DNA from: JBBQUN01 sp963717115
Lineage (GTDB): Bacteria > Actinomycetota > Acidimicrobiia > Acidimicrobiales > SZUA-35
Length of the DNA: 64,000 nt
Assembly (NCBI GenBank): GCA_963717115.1
Contig: CAVQVO010000017.1
Span: 434,001 to 498,000, forward strand
Reading direction: 5' to 3'
Positions 8,869 to 17,233 of this stretch are shown piece after piece. Below the pieces are notes generated by a model. The model did no database searches and was not told the origin of the DNA. It worked only from the letters and a program-made list of their open reading frames with translations. The first letter of the stretch is position 1; every line of letters starts with the position of its first letter. The position numbers were made by a program, and so were the translations under genes.

Positions 8869-9771
8869 GTGCGGGTAGCCCTCGAAGTCTGGTCGAGCCG
8901 CTACGCCGAGGTCGCAGCCACGTGCACCCGGGCCGAGTCGCTCGGCTTCGATGCCTTCTACTACGGGGAATCGCCGCACGGGCTGAACCTCGACTGTTGG
9001 ACCACGTTGGCCGCCCTCGCCGCCTCGACCGAGCGCATCCGGATCGGGCCGGTCATCACCAACGTGCTGCCCACCTACCGGAGTACGGCCCTGCTCGCCG
9101 AGCAGGCGGCAACGGTGGCCACGGTGTCCGGGGGGCGCCTCGATTTCCGGACCGGGGTCGGAGCGTCGGCGACCTTCGGGAGACCTTGGTGGGAGCCGTT
9201 CGGGATCGACTACCCGGACTACGGGCAACGTCTGGCGGACCTCCGCGAGGCGCTCGAGACCCTTCCCGGCCTGTGGGCCGGCGAACGCCCGGACGGCTCG
9301 GATGCACCGACCGCGATGCTCCGACCGGCCCTGCCGAAGATCCCCATCACCGTCGCCGCCCGGGGAGAACGGGCGATGGGTCTCGCCGCCGCCCATGCCG
9401 AGGTCTGGGAGACGTCGTTCTGCACGCCGGAGGAGTACCGGGCTCGCCGTTCCCGCATGCTCGAGATCCTCGCCGGGCGAGCGATCACGTGCTCGTTGGA
9501 GATCGACGGGTTCGTCTCGACGAGCCCGCACGGGTCCGCTCGGCTGCTCCGCCGAGTGCGGGCCGAACGGGGTGGGAGCGAAGACCTCGACCCGGTCCTC
9601 GAGCGTGGTCTGGTCGGGGTCCCCGACGAGGCGGCGAGGCGCCTGTGCGACCTCGCGGACGCCGGGGTCGATCAGGTGGTGGTCGCCCTGCACGACCCGC
9701 ACGATCCCGATGCCCTGGAGGCCCTCGCCGAGGCGGCCCGCCTGGCACGTGACCTCGACCCACGTGCCTGA
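8869..9771 (+). CDS. LLM class flavin-dependent oxidoreductase
   Basis: 300 residues from GTG 8869, which has a strong GAGGAGG sequence 4-10 bases upstream. The TIM-barrel pattern of F420/FMN-dependent luciferase-like enzymes is visible: ESLGFDAFYYGES, then TERIRIGPVITNVL, then SGGRLDFRTGVGAS. The C-terminal part GVPDEAARRLCDLADAGVDQ is also typical. The substrate is unknown. It is followed after 16 bases by a thioesterase. Confidence 0.85.
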   Translation: MRVALEVWSSRYAEVAATCTRAESLGFDAFYYGESPHGLNLDCWTTLAALAASTERIRIGPVITNVLPTYRSTALLAEQAATVATVSGGRLDFRTGVGASATFGRPWWEPFGIDYPDYGQRLADLREALETLPGLWAGERPDGSDAPTAMLRPALPKIPITVAARGERAMGLAAAHAEVWETSFCTPEEYRARRSRMLEILAGRAITCSLEIDGFVSTSPHGSARLLRRVRAERGGSEDLDPVLERGLVGVPDEAARRLCDLADAGVDQVVVALHDPHDPDALEALAEAARLARDLDPRA

Positions 9772-9775
9772 CTGC

Positions 9776-9781
9776 TACGGT
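9776..9781 (+). promoter_or_regulatory. Possible leaderless promoter -10 box of the thioesterase
   Basis: TACGGT ends 6 bases before GTG 9788. This spacing would start the transcript at or next to the start codon. No clear -35 box is seen. Confidence 0.35.
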
Positions 9782-9787
9782 CGGCGC

Positions 9788-10225
9788 GTGAACCCGTCGA
9801 CCCCGCCGACAGCTCCGGTCACCCCACCCGGTGAGGTCTCGTTTCCGTTTCGGGAGCTGCTGGGATTCGACATCGAGAAGGGGGTCGGTGCCGGCACGGC
9901 CACCATCACGGTGGCCGAGCAGCACCTCAATCCCAACGGTGTCGTGCACGGCGCGGTGCCGTACGCCCTGATCGACACGGCCATGGGCGCCGCCACCATG
10001 AGCGTCCTCGGGGACGACCTGATGTGCGCCACCATCGAGATCCACACCCGGTACCTCGCTCCGTGTTTCGGCGGTCGGCTCACGGCGACGGCCACGGTGC
10101 GCAAGCCCGGACGGCGCATCGTGCATCTCGACGCCACGGTCGTCGACGAAACCGGCAAGGAGATCGTGGCGGCCTCCGGCTCCTTCGCAGTCATGCCCCG
10201 ACCCTCGGCGTCCGAGGCGACCTGA
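9788..10225 (+). CDS. PaaI-type hotdog-fold acyl-CoA thioesterase
   Basis: 145 residues. The motif HLNPNGVVHGAVPYALIDTA is the hotdog active-site region (Asn-Pro-x-Gly-x-x-His-Gly), followed by the central strand ATIEIHTRYLAP. Enzymes of this family hydrolyse acyl- or aryl-CoA esters. I chose GTG 9788 because the homologous region begins shortly after it and a TACGGT box sits 6 bases upstream. It is followed within one base by a small uncharacterised gene and then an acyl-CoA dehydrogenase, which suggests one transcription unit. Confidence 0.85.
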   Translation: MNPSTPPTAPVTPPGEVSFPFRELLGFDIEKGVGAGTATITVAEQHLNPNGVVHGAVPYALIDTAMGAATMSVLGDDLMCATIEIHTRYLAPCFGGRLTATATVRKPGRRIVHLDATVVDETGKEIVAASGSFAVMPRPSASEAT

Positions 10226-10226
10226 G

Positions 10227-10583
10227 GTGGCGGGTCTCGGAATCGGCCGGCCCTGGGTGGTCCTGGCCCCGGAGGCGATCGACGCGCTGCCGGCCCAACT
10301 CGGTGTCTACGAGATCGGCGACGATGCGGGATCGGTCGTCCGGATCGGGTTCGCCGGTGGTCGGTCGCCGTTCGGGATGCGGTCGGCCCTCGACGGCGAG
10401 CTCGAGGCGGGGATCGGGACCCGGTTCCGTCATGAATTCACCCACGGCTACCTGACGAGGTTCGAGGAACTGTTGATGGTGTACGTGGCCCAGCACGGGG
10501 CCGTGCCGCCGGGCAACGCCGATCATCACGGCCCGATCGGCCGGCTGCACGTCGCTCCGGTCACCGGCAACCAGGGGAGTTGA
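10227..10583 (+). CDS. Small uncharacterised protein with GIY-YIG-like features
   Basis: 118 residues from GTG 10227. The segment LGVYEIGDDAGSVVRIGFAG, followed by an Arg 7 residues later, resembles the first two strands and helix of a GIY-YIG module. The usual catalytic Tyr pair and Glu are not all recognisable, so nuclease activity cannot be claimed. It sits between a thioesterase and an acyl-CoA dehydrogenase with gaps of 1 and 3 bases, so it is translated with them. Its role is unknown. Confidence 0.55.
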   Translation: MAGLGIGRPWVVLAPEAIDALPAQLGVYEIGDDAGSVVRIGFAGGRSPFGMRSALDGELEAGIGTRFRHEFTHGYLTRFEELLMVYVAQHGAVPPGNADHHGPIGRLHVAPVTGNQGS

Positions 10584-10586
10584 CCC

Positions 10587-11753
10587 GTGGACTACCGACC
10601 GACCGACGAGCAGCAGCTGATCGTCGAGACCGTTCGACGCTTCGTCGCCGACGAGATCGTCCCGTTGGAGCCCGGACTCGATCCCGACGCCGGAGCGCTC
10701 CAGCCCGACGACCACGAGCGACTCGTCGCCAAGACGAAGGCCATGGGGTTCTACGGCTTCGACATCCCCGAGGACTTCGGCGGCCCGGGCCTCGACGTGA
10801 CCACCCGGGCCCTGATGGCCATCGAGATGAGCCAACACCGGGCCGGGCTCTACAACCCGTGCTACGGCACGTTCGGCGGGGCCGGGTTGGCCCAGCTCTA
10901 CGAAGCCACCGACGACCAGAAGGAGCGCTACCTGTACCCACTGCTCCGCGGGGAGAAGAAGGGGTGCTTCGCGCTCACCGAACCATCGGGCGGCAGTGAT
11001 CCGGCCCGCGCCATCCACACTCGGGCCCGACCCGACGGCGACCAGTGGATCATCAACGGCTCCAAGCTCTACATCTCCGGAGCCGACAAGGCGGACTTCG
11101 CCCTGGTCTTCGCCCGCACCTCGGACGACCCGGGCCGCAACGGCGTCACGGCGTTCATCGTCGACACCGAGACGCCGGGGTTCAACGTCACGCGTGTCGT
11201 CCACACGCTGCGGTCCACGCACTACGCCACCGAGATCTCCTTCGACGAGGTGCGGATTCCGTCCGGTCAGATCCTGGGTGAGGTCAACCGGGGGTTCGCC
11301 ATCGCCAACGATCGGTTGAGCCGTCAGCGCATTCCCTACGCCGCCGGGTGCATCGGCGTGGCCATCAAGGCCCAGGAGATGGCCATCGACTGGGCCCGCA
11401 ACCGCGAGACCTTCGGCGGACCCCTGGCCGACAAGCAGGCGATCCAGTGGATGATCGTCGACAACGAGATCGACATCCGTCACGCCCGGTACTGCGTGCT
11501 CGAGGCGGCCCAACGCGCCGATCGCGGCGAACGGTTCCGCACCGAGGCGGCCATGGCCAAGCTGGTGGCCACCGAGGCTTCGGGCCGGGTGGTGGACCGT
11601 GCGATGCAGATCCACGGCGGCCTGGGGATGACCAAGGACCTCCCCCTCGAGCGGTGGTACCGCGAGCTGCGAATCCGTCGGGTGGGGGAGGGGCCGAGCG
11701 AGGTGCAGCGGCTGATCATGGCCCGCGAACTGATCGGCGGGAGCTTCAAGTGA
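10587..11753 (+). CDS. Acyl-CoA dehydrogenase
   Basis: 388 residues. The helical N-terminal domain contains the segment AKTKAMGFYGFDIPEDFGGP. The beta domain has CFALTEPSGGSDPARAI, and the C-terminal domain ends with QIHGGLGMTKDLPLERWYRE and RRVGEGPSEVQRLIMAREL. It introduces a 2,3-double bond into an acyl-CoA using FAD. It lies 3 bases after the small gene upstream, and its stop overlaps the next start (GTGA), so it works with the CoA transferase. Confidence 0.93.
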   Translation: MDYRPTDEQQLIVETVRRFVADEIVPLEPGLDPDAGALQPDDHERLVAKTKAMGFYGFDIPEDFGGPGLDVTTRALMAIEMSQHRAGLYNPCYGTFGGAGLAQLYEATDDQKERYLYPLLRGEKKGCFALTEPSGGSDPARAIHTRARPDGDQWIINGSKLYISGADKADFALVFARTSDDPGRNGVTAFIVDTETPGFNVTRVVHTLRSTHYATEISFDEVRIPSGQILGEVNRGFAIANDRLSRQRIPYAAGCIGVAIKAQEMAIDWARNRETFGGPLADKQAIQWMIVDNEIDIRHARYCVLEAAQRADRGERFRTEAAMAKLVATEASGRVVDRAMQIHGGLGMTKDLPLERWYRELRIRRVGEGPSEVQRLIMARELIGGSFK

Positions 11754-12961
11754 GCCGCCCGCTCCCCCTGGCCGGGATCACCGTCCTCGACCTCGGCCAG
11801 ATCTACCAGGGCCCCTACGCCGGCTTCCTCCTGGCCATGGCCGGAGCCCGGGTGATCAAGGTCGAACCCCCGGTCGGGGAGACGCTGCGAGGTCGTGGGC
11901 CCTCGCTCCCGCTGGCCATGCTCAACTCCTGCAAGGAGTCGGTGGTCGTCGACCTCAAGCAGCCCGACGGGCTGGCGCTGTTCCATCGGCTGGTCGCCTC
12001 CGCCGACGTGGTGCTGGTCAACTATGCGCCGGGTGTGCCCGAACGACTGGGAATCGGGTTCGAGCAGTTGTGCGAGCACAACCCGTCACTGGTCTACGCC
12101 CATGGATCCGGGTTCGGTGTGCGTGACCTCGACGGTTCGCTGGTGGTCGATGCCGTCCCCGCCATGGACATCACGGTGCAGGCGCACACCGGAGCCATGA
12201 GCCTCACCGGCAACGAGCACGAACCTCCGCTGAAGTCGGGTGTGGCCTATGTCGACTTCCTCGGTGGCGCCCACCTGTACGGGGCCATCACGACGGCGTT
12301 GTTCGAGCGCGAACGCACGGGCCTGGCCCGTTCGGTGGAGACCTCGATGGCCGATGCCGCCTACTTCCCCCTGGCCAGCGCCCTGGGCCAGTGGGCCCAG
12401 ACGGGGGCGACCCTGCGAACCGGGAACCGACATGCGGGCCTCGGTCTCGCGCCCTACAACGTCTACCGCTGCGCCGACGGCCACGTCGCCCTCATCGCCG
12501 TGACCGACCGCCACTGGCGGTCGGTCCTGGACGTGATCGAGCGATCCGACCTCCGGCGAGACGAGCGCTACCGTCGCCATGCCGATCGGGCCACGGCGAT
12601 GGAGGAGGTCGACGGGTTGGTGGAATCGTGGACCTCGTCCCGGCCGCGAGCCGAGGTCGTGGCAGCCCTCCAGCGAGCGCACGTTCCGGCCGCGGCCGTG
12701 CGCATGGTCGACGAGGTCGTGCGGGACCCCGACCAACACCGACGGCGTGCCCTGCAGTGGCTCGACCACCCCGACCTCGGGACCATCCCTGCGCCCCACA
12801 GCCCGATCCGCTGGCACGGCAGCGACCTCGTCGAGCTCGAGGCCAGTCCGACGCTGGGCGCCGACAACGCCCGGGTCTTCACCGAACTGGCCGGGCTCGA
12901 CGCCGACGCCATCGCCGACCTCGACCAACGACTGATCACCCGGCCCCGGCCGCCGTCCTGA
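11750..12961 (+). CDS. Class III (CaiB/BaiF family) CoA transferase
   Basis: 403 residues from GTG 11750, overlapping the stop of the acyl-CoA dehydrogenase. The N-terminal VLDLGQIYQGPYAGFLLAMA and GARVIKVEPPVGE are the family signature. An aspartate in the centre of the fold carries the CoA thioester in this family. It moves CoA between carboxylic acids, for example onto a pathway intermediate. Its place after acyl-CoA dehydrogenase and thioesterase genes points to activation of a catabolic acid. A hairpin follows the stop codon. Confidence 0.9.
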   Translation: MSRPLPLAGITVLDLGQIYQGPYAGFLLAMAGARVIKVEPPVGETLRGRGPSLPLAMLNSCKESVVVDLKQPDGLALFHRLVASADVVLVNYAPGVPERLGIGFEQLCEHNPSLVYAHGSGFGVRDLDGSLVVDAVPAMDITVQAHTGAMSLTGNEHEPPLKSGVAYVDFLGGAHLYGAITTALFERERTGLARSVETSMADAAYFPLASALGQWAQTGATLRTGNRHAGLGLAPYNVYRCADGHVALIAVTDRHWRSVLDVIERSDLRRDERYRRHADRATAMEEVDGLVESWTSSRPRAEVVAALQRAHVPAAAVRMVDEVVRDPDQHRRRALQWLDHPDLGTIPAPHSPIRWHGSDLVELEASPTLGADNARVFTELAGLDADAIADLDQRLITRPRPPS

Positions 12962-12964
12962 GGC

Positions 12965-12991
12965 CACCGCCGACCTCGGGGTCCGGCGGTG
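12965..12991 (+). terminator. Possible terminator after the CoA transferase
   Basis: CACCGCCG (12965-12972) and CGGCGGTG (12984-12991) form an 8-bp perfect stem with an 11-base loop 3 bases after the stop. There is no clear T tract. Confidence 0.4.
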
Positions 12992-13014
12992 ACCACCTGT
13001 GGTAGAAGAACGCC

Positions 13015-13659
13015 ATGTCGAACACGGAGATGGTGTCGCTGGAACCGCCGAGTGCGTTGTCGATGCCGATCGGCGAGGCGATGTTCACCCAACGGGCGAT
13101 CCGCCGCTTCGATCCCGATCGGCCCGTCGACGACGCCGACCTCGAGACGATCATGGATGCCGCGTCCAAGGCGCCCACGGGCGGCAACATCCAGCCGGTG
13201 CGGATGCTGGTCGTACGGGCTCGCGACCGGATCGAGGCGTTCGGTGCGCTCTATCACGAGGCGTGGTGGGCGAAGCGGGCCGACGAACTCGGATGGGAGG
13301 TCGATCAGGAGATCCCGCCCGACTCTCCGTACGCCATGCCCGCCCTCCTCGCTTCCGAGATGGCTTCGGCGCCGGTGGTCGTGCTCGTGTACTCGCGCTC
13401 GGGTCCGGCCGTCTCGGTCCTTCCCGCCGTCCAGAACCTCATGCTGGCGGCGCGGGCCCTGGGCATCGGATCGGTGCTGACCACGCTGCACCCCGTCGTG
13501 CTCGACCGTGTCGCCGAACTGTTCGGGGTGCCCGACGACGCCACGTTCCACTGTTGCGTTCCGCTCGGCCACCCCCGCGGCAACTTCGGTCCGACCCGAC
13601 GTCGGCCGAGCTCGGCCACGACCTACTGGGACTCGTGGGGGTCGGCGCCGCCCTGGTGA
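13015..13659 (+). CDS. Nitroreductase family protein
   Basis: 214 residues. MFTQRAIRRFDPDRPV at residues 24-39 is the FMN-phosphate-binding entry and ASKAPTGGNIQPVRMLVV the second FMN contact. The C-terminal LGHPRGNFGPTRRRP is usual for actinobacterial members. It is an FMN-dependent oxidoreductase of unknown substrate. It is convergent with a CoA transferase 4 bases away. Confidence 0.88.
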   Translation: MSNTEMVSLEPPSALSMPIGEAMFTQRAIRRFDPDRPVDDADLETIMDAASKAPTGGNIQPVRMLVVRARDRIEAFGALYHEAWWAKRADELGWEVDQEIPPDSPYAMPALLASEMASAPVVVLVYSRSGPAVSVLPAVQNLMLAARALGIGSVLTTLHPVVLDRVAELFGVPDDATFHCCVPLGHPRGNFGPTRRRPSSATTYWDSWGSAPPW

Positions 13660-13663
13660 GTCG

Positions 13664-14890
13664 TCATCGGTCGTCCCCGGCGTCGGTGGTGTCGGCAATC
13701 ACCCGGGCTTCGGCCAGCTGCGTGACTTCCCCGGCGTCGAAACCGAAGTCGAGCAGCACCTGCCGAGTGTGCTCGCCGGCCAGCGGGCTCGGGCGCCGAA
13801 TGGAGCCCGGAACGCCCTCGAGGTTCGTGGCGTTGCGGATCAGGTCGATGGCTCCGGCGACCGGGTGCCGAGTCGGCGAGGCGATTCCCAGGTGACGAAC
13901 CTGGGGATCGGCGAAGGTCTCGGCCAGGTCGTTGACGGGTCCCGCCGGGACACCGGCATCGTTGAGGGCGTCGACCCACTCGGCGGTCGTGCGGGTGCTC
14001 AGGGCTGCGGAGATGATCGCTGTGAGTGCGTCGTGGTTCTCGACTCGTGCCGACGGTCGGGCGAACCGTTCGTCGGTGACCAGATCGGGTCGACCGATGA
14101 CGTCACAGAACGACCGCCAGAGCTCGCCCCAGGCCGCAGCGACGTTGAGGTGGCCGTCGCCCGTCGGATACAGGCCCATGGGTCGCAGGGTGGGGTGATC
14201 GTTGCCCGACTGCGGCGGGATGTCGCCGTCGACGGTCCAGCGAGCGGCCTGGAAGTCGAGCACACCGATCATCGACTCGAGCAGCGACGTGTGGACCCAG
14301 CGTCCGACACCGGTGCGTTCCCGCTCGTGGATCGCCACGAGCACCCCGATCGCGAGCTGCAGTCCGGCGGCGATGTCGGAGACGGCTGCTCCGGCTCGGA
14401 CCGGTCCCTGACCCGGCAGTCCGGTCACGCTCATCATGCCCGCGATCCCCTGGGCGATCTGGTCGACACCGCCCCGCTCGGCCCACGGGCCGGTCTGGCC
14501 GAAGCCCGAGATCGATCCCATCACCAGCCGGGGGTTGAGTGCCGAAACGGTCTCCCAGTCGAAGCCGAGCCGGTACTTCACGGCCGGTCGCATGTTCTCG
14601 ATGAGGACGTCGCTACGGCCCACGAGGCGATGGAGCACGGTTCGACCCTGGTCGGTCTTGAGGTCGATGGCCAGGCTCCGTTTGTTGCGATGCAGGTTGA
14701 GGTAGTCCGAGGTGGTCTGGGCATCGAGGGCCGTGTCGGGTGATTCGACCCGGATGACGTCGGCGCCCCAGTCGGCCAACTGACGAACGGCGGTCGGACC
14801 GGCCCGGGCAACGGTGAGATCCAGCACGACGAGGTCGGCCAGAGGCAACGATGACGATCCAGTGGCCTCGGCCGATCGGATGTCTTCCAT
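13664..14890 (-). CDS. Class III (CaiB/BaiF family) CoA transferase
   Basis: 408 residues from ATG 14890, which follows a GAAGGGAAG ribosome-binding region. The family signature is clear: LVVLDLTVARAGPTAVRQLA, GADVIRVESPD and SLAIDLKTDQGR. It is the second CoA transferase of the region. It is divergent from a secreted SOD-like protein, and the start codons are about 160 bases apart. Confidence 0.9.
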   Translation of the reverse strand: MEDIRSAEATGSSSLPLADLVVLDLTVARAGPTAVRQLADWGADVIRVESPDTALDAQTTSDYLNLHRNKRSLAIDLKTDQGRTVLHRLVGRSDVLIENMRPAVKYRLGFDWETVSALNPRLVMGSISGFGQTGPWAERGGVDQIAQGIAGMMSVTGLPGQGPVRAGAAVSDIAAGLQLAIGVLVAIHERERTGVGRWVHTSLLESMIGVLDFQAARWTVDGDIPPQSGNDHPTLRPMGLYPTGDGHLNVAAAWGELWRSFCDVIGRPDLVTDERFARPSARVENHDALTAIISAALSTRTTAEWVDALNDAGVPAGPVNDLAETFADPQVRHLGIASPTRHPVAGAIDLIRNATNLEGVPGSIRRPSPLAGEHTRQVLLDFGFDAGEVTQLAEARVIADTTDAGDDR

Positions 14891-15002
14891 GGTGATGACT
14901 TCCCTTCGGATGTCGTCGGCGGCAGGCGCTGGCAGCGCCGGGCCCGTGGACGGACGGATCCGGTCGTCGGGCGGCGGCCGGAATGCTGGGGTAGGTTCAC
15001 AC

Positions 15003-15024
15003 TCGTCCACCAAGTGTTGGACGA
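15003..15024. promoter_or_regulatory. Inverted repeat in front of the SOD-like gene
   Basis: TCGTCCA (15003-15009) and TGGACGA (15018-15024) are perfect arms with an 8-base spacer, 25 bases upstream of the ATG at 15049. It may be an operator or an RNA hairpin in the leader. Confidence 0.4.
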
Positions 15025-15048
15025 CAACATGAAGAAGCGAGGCTGCCC

Positions 15049-16407
15049 ATGGCGACCGTAATCGGTTGTATCGGAGCACGGTCCAGGAGGGCAGCCCATC
15101 GGGGGAGACGGCCCCGGTTCGGCGTTCGGTCGGGACTGGTCGCAGGATCGGTCCTCGTCGCCGGAATCACCGGTGCCATCCCATCGGTCGCCGGAGCAGT
15201 CACGGTCACCGAGGGCGCCGGCTCGTACCGCGGCGTGTTCACCGAGACCACCGGGGGAGCGACGGCCGGGTACGACATCAGTGGGAAGGCCCGGATGTCG
15301 GTCACCGCGACCGGCACCTCCGCCGAGATCGTGGTGGCCGGACTCGACCCGACGAAGGCCTACGGGGCGCATCTCCACAACGGCAGCTGCGCCGACGGGG
15401 GCGGAGGGCACTACCAGGACGTCGAAGGCGGCGCCGTCACGCCGCCCAACGAACTCTGGCTGGCCTCGTCGGGTACGACACTCACTGCGTCGGCCGGCGG
15501 CGTGGCCACCGGCTCCGGGTCGGCAACCTGGCAGGCCCGCATCGCCACGCCGGCGACCAACGCCCGGTCGGTGGTCGTCCATGAGCCCGGCGGAGCCCGG
15601 ATCGCCTGCGCCGACCTGATCGAGCATCCCACGACCCTGCGGGGCGTGTTCCGCACGACCGATGGCGGCACCACGCTTGGTTACACCCTCGACGGCTCGG
15701 CGGCAATGGTGATCCGTTCGAACGGCACCTCGGTGACCGTCGCCATCAGGGGCCTCGATCCGACCAAGGCCTACGGCTCGCATCTGCACAACGGCGCCTG
15801 TTCGACCGGCGGTGGCGGCCACTACCAAGACATCGAAGGCGGCGACACGACGCCGCCCAACGAGTTGTGGATCGTCACGTCCGGCACCACGTTGACACCG
15901 CCGCCAACCGGAGTTGCGAATGCTGCGGGTTCGGCCACCTGGCAGCCCCGCCTGACCGGAACGTCGACCACCGCACGCTCGGTGGTCATCCATGAACCGG
16001 GCGGGGCCCGGATCGCCTGTGCCGACCTCCGCCAGCAGGAACTGACCGGGCCGTTCGCCTCGGCAACGGGAAGCAACGGCGCCGTCGCCCGACTCTACGT
16101 CGCGGTGTTCCAGCGCCAGCCCGACACGGCCGGTCACACCTACTGGGTCGCGAAGGCCGGTGCGGGCGTCAAGCTCATCGACATCGCCGGTCTGTTCGTG
16201 ACCAGCGACGAGTTCGTCGCCACGTATGCCAGTCTGGACAACTCGGCGTTCGTGAACCTGCTCTACCGCAACGTGATGATCCGCACCGGCGACGACGCCG
16301 GTGTCGCCTACTGGAACGGGCTCCTGACGTCGGGCACCAGCCGAGCGGCGGTCACGCTCGCCTTCTCGGACTCGCCGGAGTTCAAGAGCCTCACCGAGAC
16401 GAGCTGA
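15049..16407 (+). CDS. Secreted protein with two Cu/Zn-SOD-like domains and a C-terminal DUF4214 domain
   Basis: 452 residues. A twin-Arg-rich N-terminus and hydrophobic segment give a signal peptide ending near VAGA (residue 50). Two copies of a SodC-like domain follow (about 52-190 and 195-327). Each keeps four copper-ligand-like His (108, 110, 121, 178; and 245, 247, 258, 315) and a Cys pair fitting the SOD disulfide (114/187; 251/324). The loop that carries the zinc ligands in SodC is replaced by TPPNELW, so these look copper-only. Residues about 343-448 are a DUF4214 helical module, frequent in exported proteins. Superoxide dismutation or copper binding outside the cell is plausible but unproven. 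Confidence 0.75.
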   Translation: MATVIGCIGARSRRAAHRGRRPRFGVRSGLVAGSVLVAGITGAIPSVAGAVTVTEGAGSYRGVFTETTGGATAGYDISGKARMSVTATGTSAEIVVAGLDPTKAYGAHLHNGSCADGGGGHYQDVEGGAVTPPNELWLASSGTTLTASAGGVATGSGSATWQARIATPATNARSVVVHEPGGARIACADLIEHPTTLRGVFRTTDGGTTLGYTLDGSAAMVIRSNGTSVTVAIRGLDPTKAYGSHLHNGACSTGGGGHYQDIEGGDTTPPNELWIVTSGTTLTPPPTGVANAAGSATWQPRLTGTSTTARSVVIHEPGGARIACADLRQQELTGPFASATGSNGAVARLYVAVFQRQPDTAGHTYWVAKAGAGVKLIDIAGLFVTSDEFVATYASLDNSAFVNLLYRNVMIRTGDDAGVAYWNGLLTSGTSRAAVTLAFSDSPEFKSLTETS

Positions 16408-16425
16408 CATCAGCCCGGGGCGGCG

Positions 16426-16455
16426 GTGACGGTGGCACGGCTGCGCCGCCGTCAC
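16426..16455 (+). terminator. Possible terminator after the SOD-like gene
   Basis: GTGACGG (16426-16432) and CCGTCAC (16449-16455) form a 7-bp stem; inner bases can extend the pairing. No T tract. It lies 19 bases after the stop codon. Confidence 0.35.
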
Positions 16456-16466
16456 TGCACGACCGC

Positions 16467-16472
16467 TACGGT
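16467..16472 (+). promoter_or_regulatory. Possible leaderless promoter -10 box of the SDR at 16479
   Basis: TACGGT ends 6 bases before the ATG at 16479, the same arrangement as at 9776-9788. No Shine-Dalgarno sequence is present between them. Confidence 0.4.
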
Positions 16473-16478
16473 GCACCC

Positions 16479-17231
16479 ATGACCAAGACGATTCTCATCA
16501 CCGGTGCCGGCTCAGGATTCGGCAAGGGCGCCGCCGTCGAACTGGCCTCGCGGGGCCATCGGGTGTTCGCGACGACCGAGACCGAGGCACAGGCCGAGGC
16601 CCTGGCCGCCGAGCATCCCGAGCTCACGGCGATGAAGCTCGATGTCACCGATCCTGCCGACGTCGCGAAGGTCGCCGGGATCGATCCCGACGTCCTCGTC
16701 AACAACGCCGGATTCGGTGTGATGGCGCCGCTGTCGAGCGTGCCGCTCGATCGGCTCAAGGCCGGCTTCGAGGTCAACGTGTTCGGGATGGTCGCCATGA
16801 GCCAGGCCGCGATCCCGGGCATGAAGGCCAAGGGCGCCGGGCGCATCATCAACATGTCGTCGGTCGCCGGGGTGCTGTCGGGCCCGATGACCGCGCCCTA
16901 TGCCATGACCAAGCATGCGGTCGAGGCCTTCACCGTGGCACTGCGAGCCGAGCTGGCGCCCTACGGCGTCGACGTCACCAAGCTCAACCCGGGTCCCTAC
17001 GACACGGGCTTCAACGATGCCATGGTCAACGGCATCGCCGGCTACATCGAGGACGGCGACGCCCCGGCGGCGGCCGCCGAGGAGTTCGTGCGGGCCATCG
17101 TGCTCACCGATCAGCTCGATCCCGACGAGGTGGTCCAGGCCATGGCCGACCTGGCCGAGGCCGACGAGACCCCGGTCGAGACCTTCCTTCCTCCCGGCAT
17201 CAAGGATCTGTTGGCGGCCAGCCTGGACTGA
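16479..17231 (+). CDS. Short-chain dehydrogenase/reductase (SDR)
   Basis: 250 residues. TGAGSGFGKG near residue 8 is the nucleotide-binding motif. NNAGFG, the catalytic Ser in NMSSVAG and YAMTK (Y-x3-K) are all present. ATTETEAQAEAL after the second strand gives no clear NAD or NADP preference. The gene appears to stand alone, with a possible leaderless promoter. It is convergent with the methyltransferase, with 2 bases between stops. Confidence 0.9.
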   Translation: MTKTILITGAGSGFGKGAAVELASRGHRVFATTETEAQAEALAAEHPELTAMKLDVTDPADVAKVAGIDPDVLVNNAGFGVMAPLSSVPLDRLKAGFEVNVFGMVAMSQAAIPGMKAKGAGRIINMSSVAGVLSGPMTAPYAMTKHAVEAFTVALRAELAPYGVDVTKLNPGPYDTGFNDAMVNGIAGYIEDGDAPAAAAEEFVRAIVLTDQLDPDEVVQAMADLAEADETPVETFLPPGIKDLLAASLD

Positions 17232-17233
17232 TC

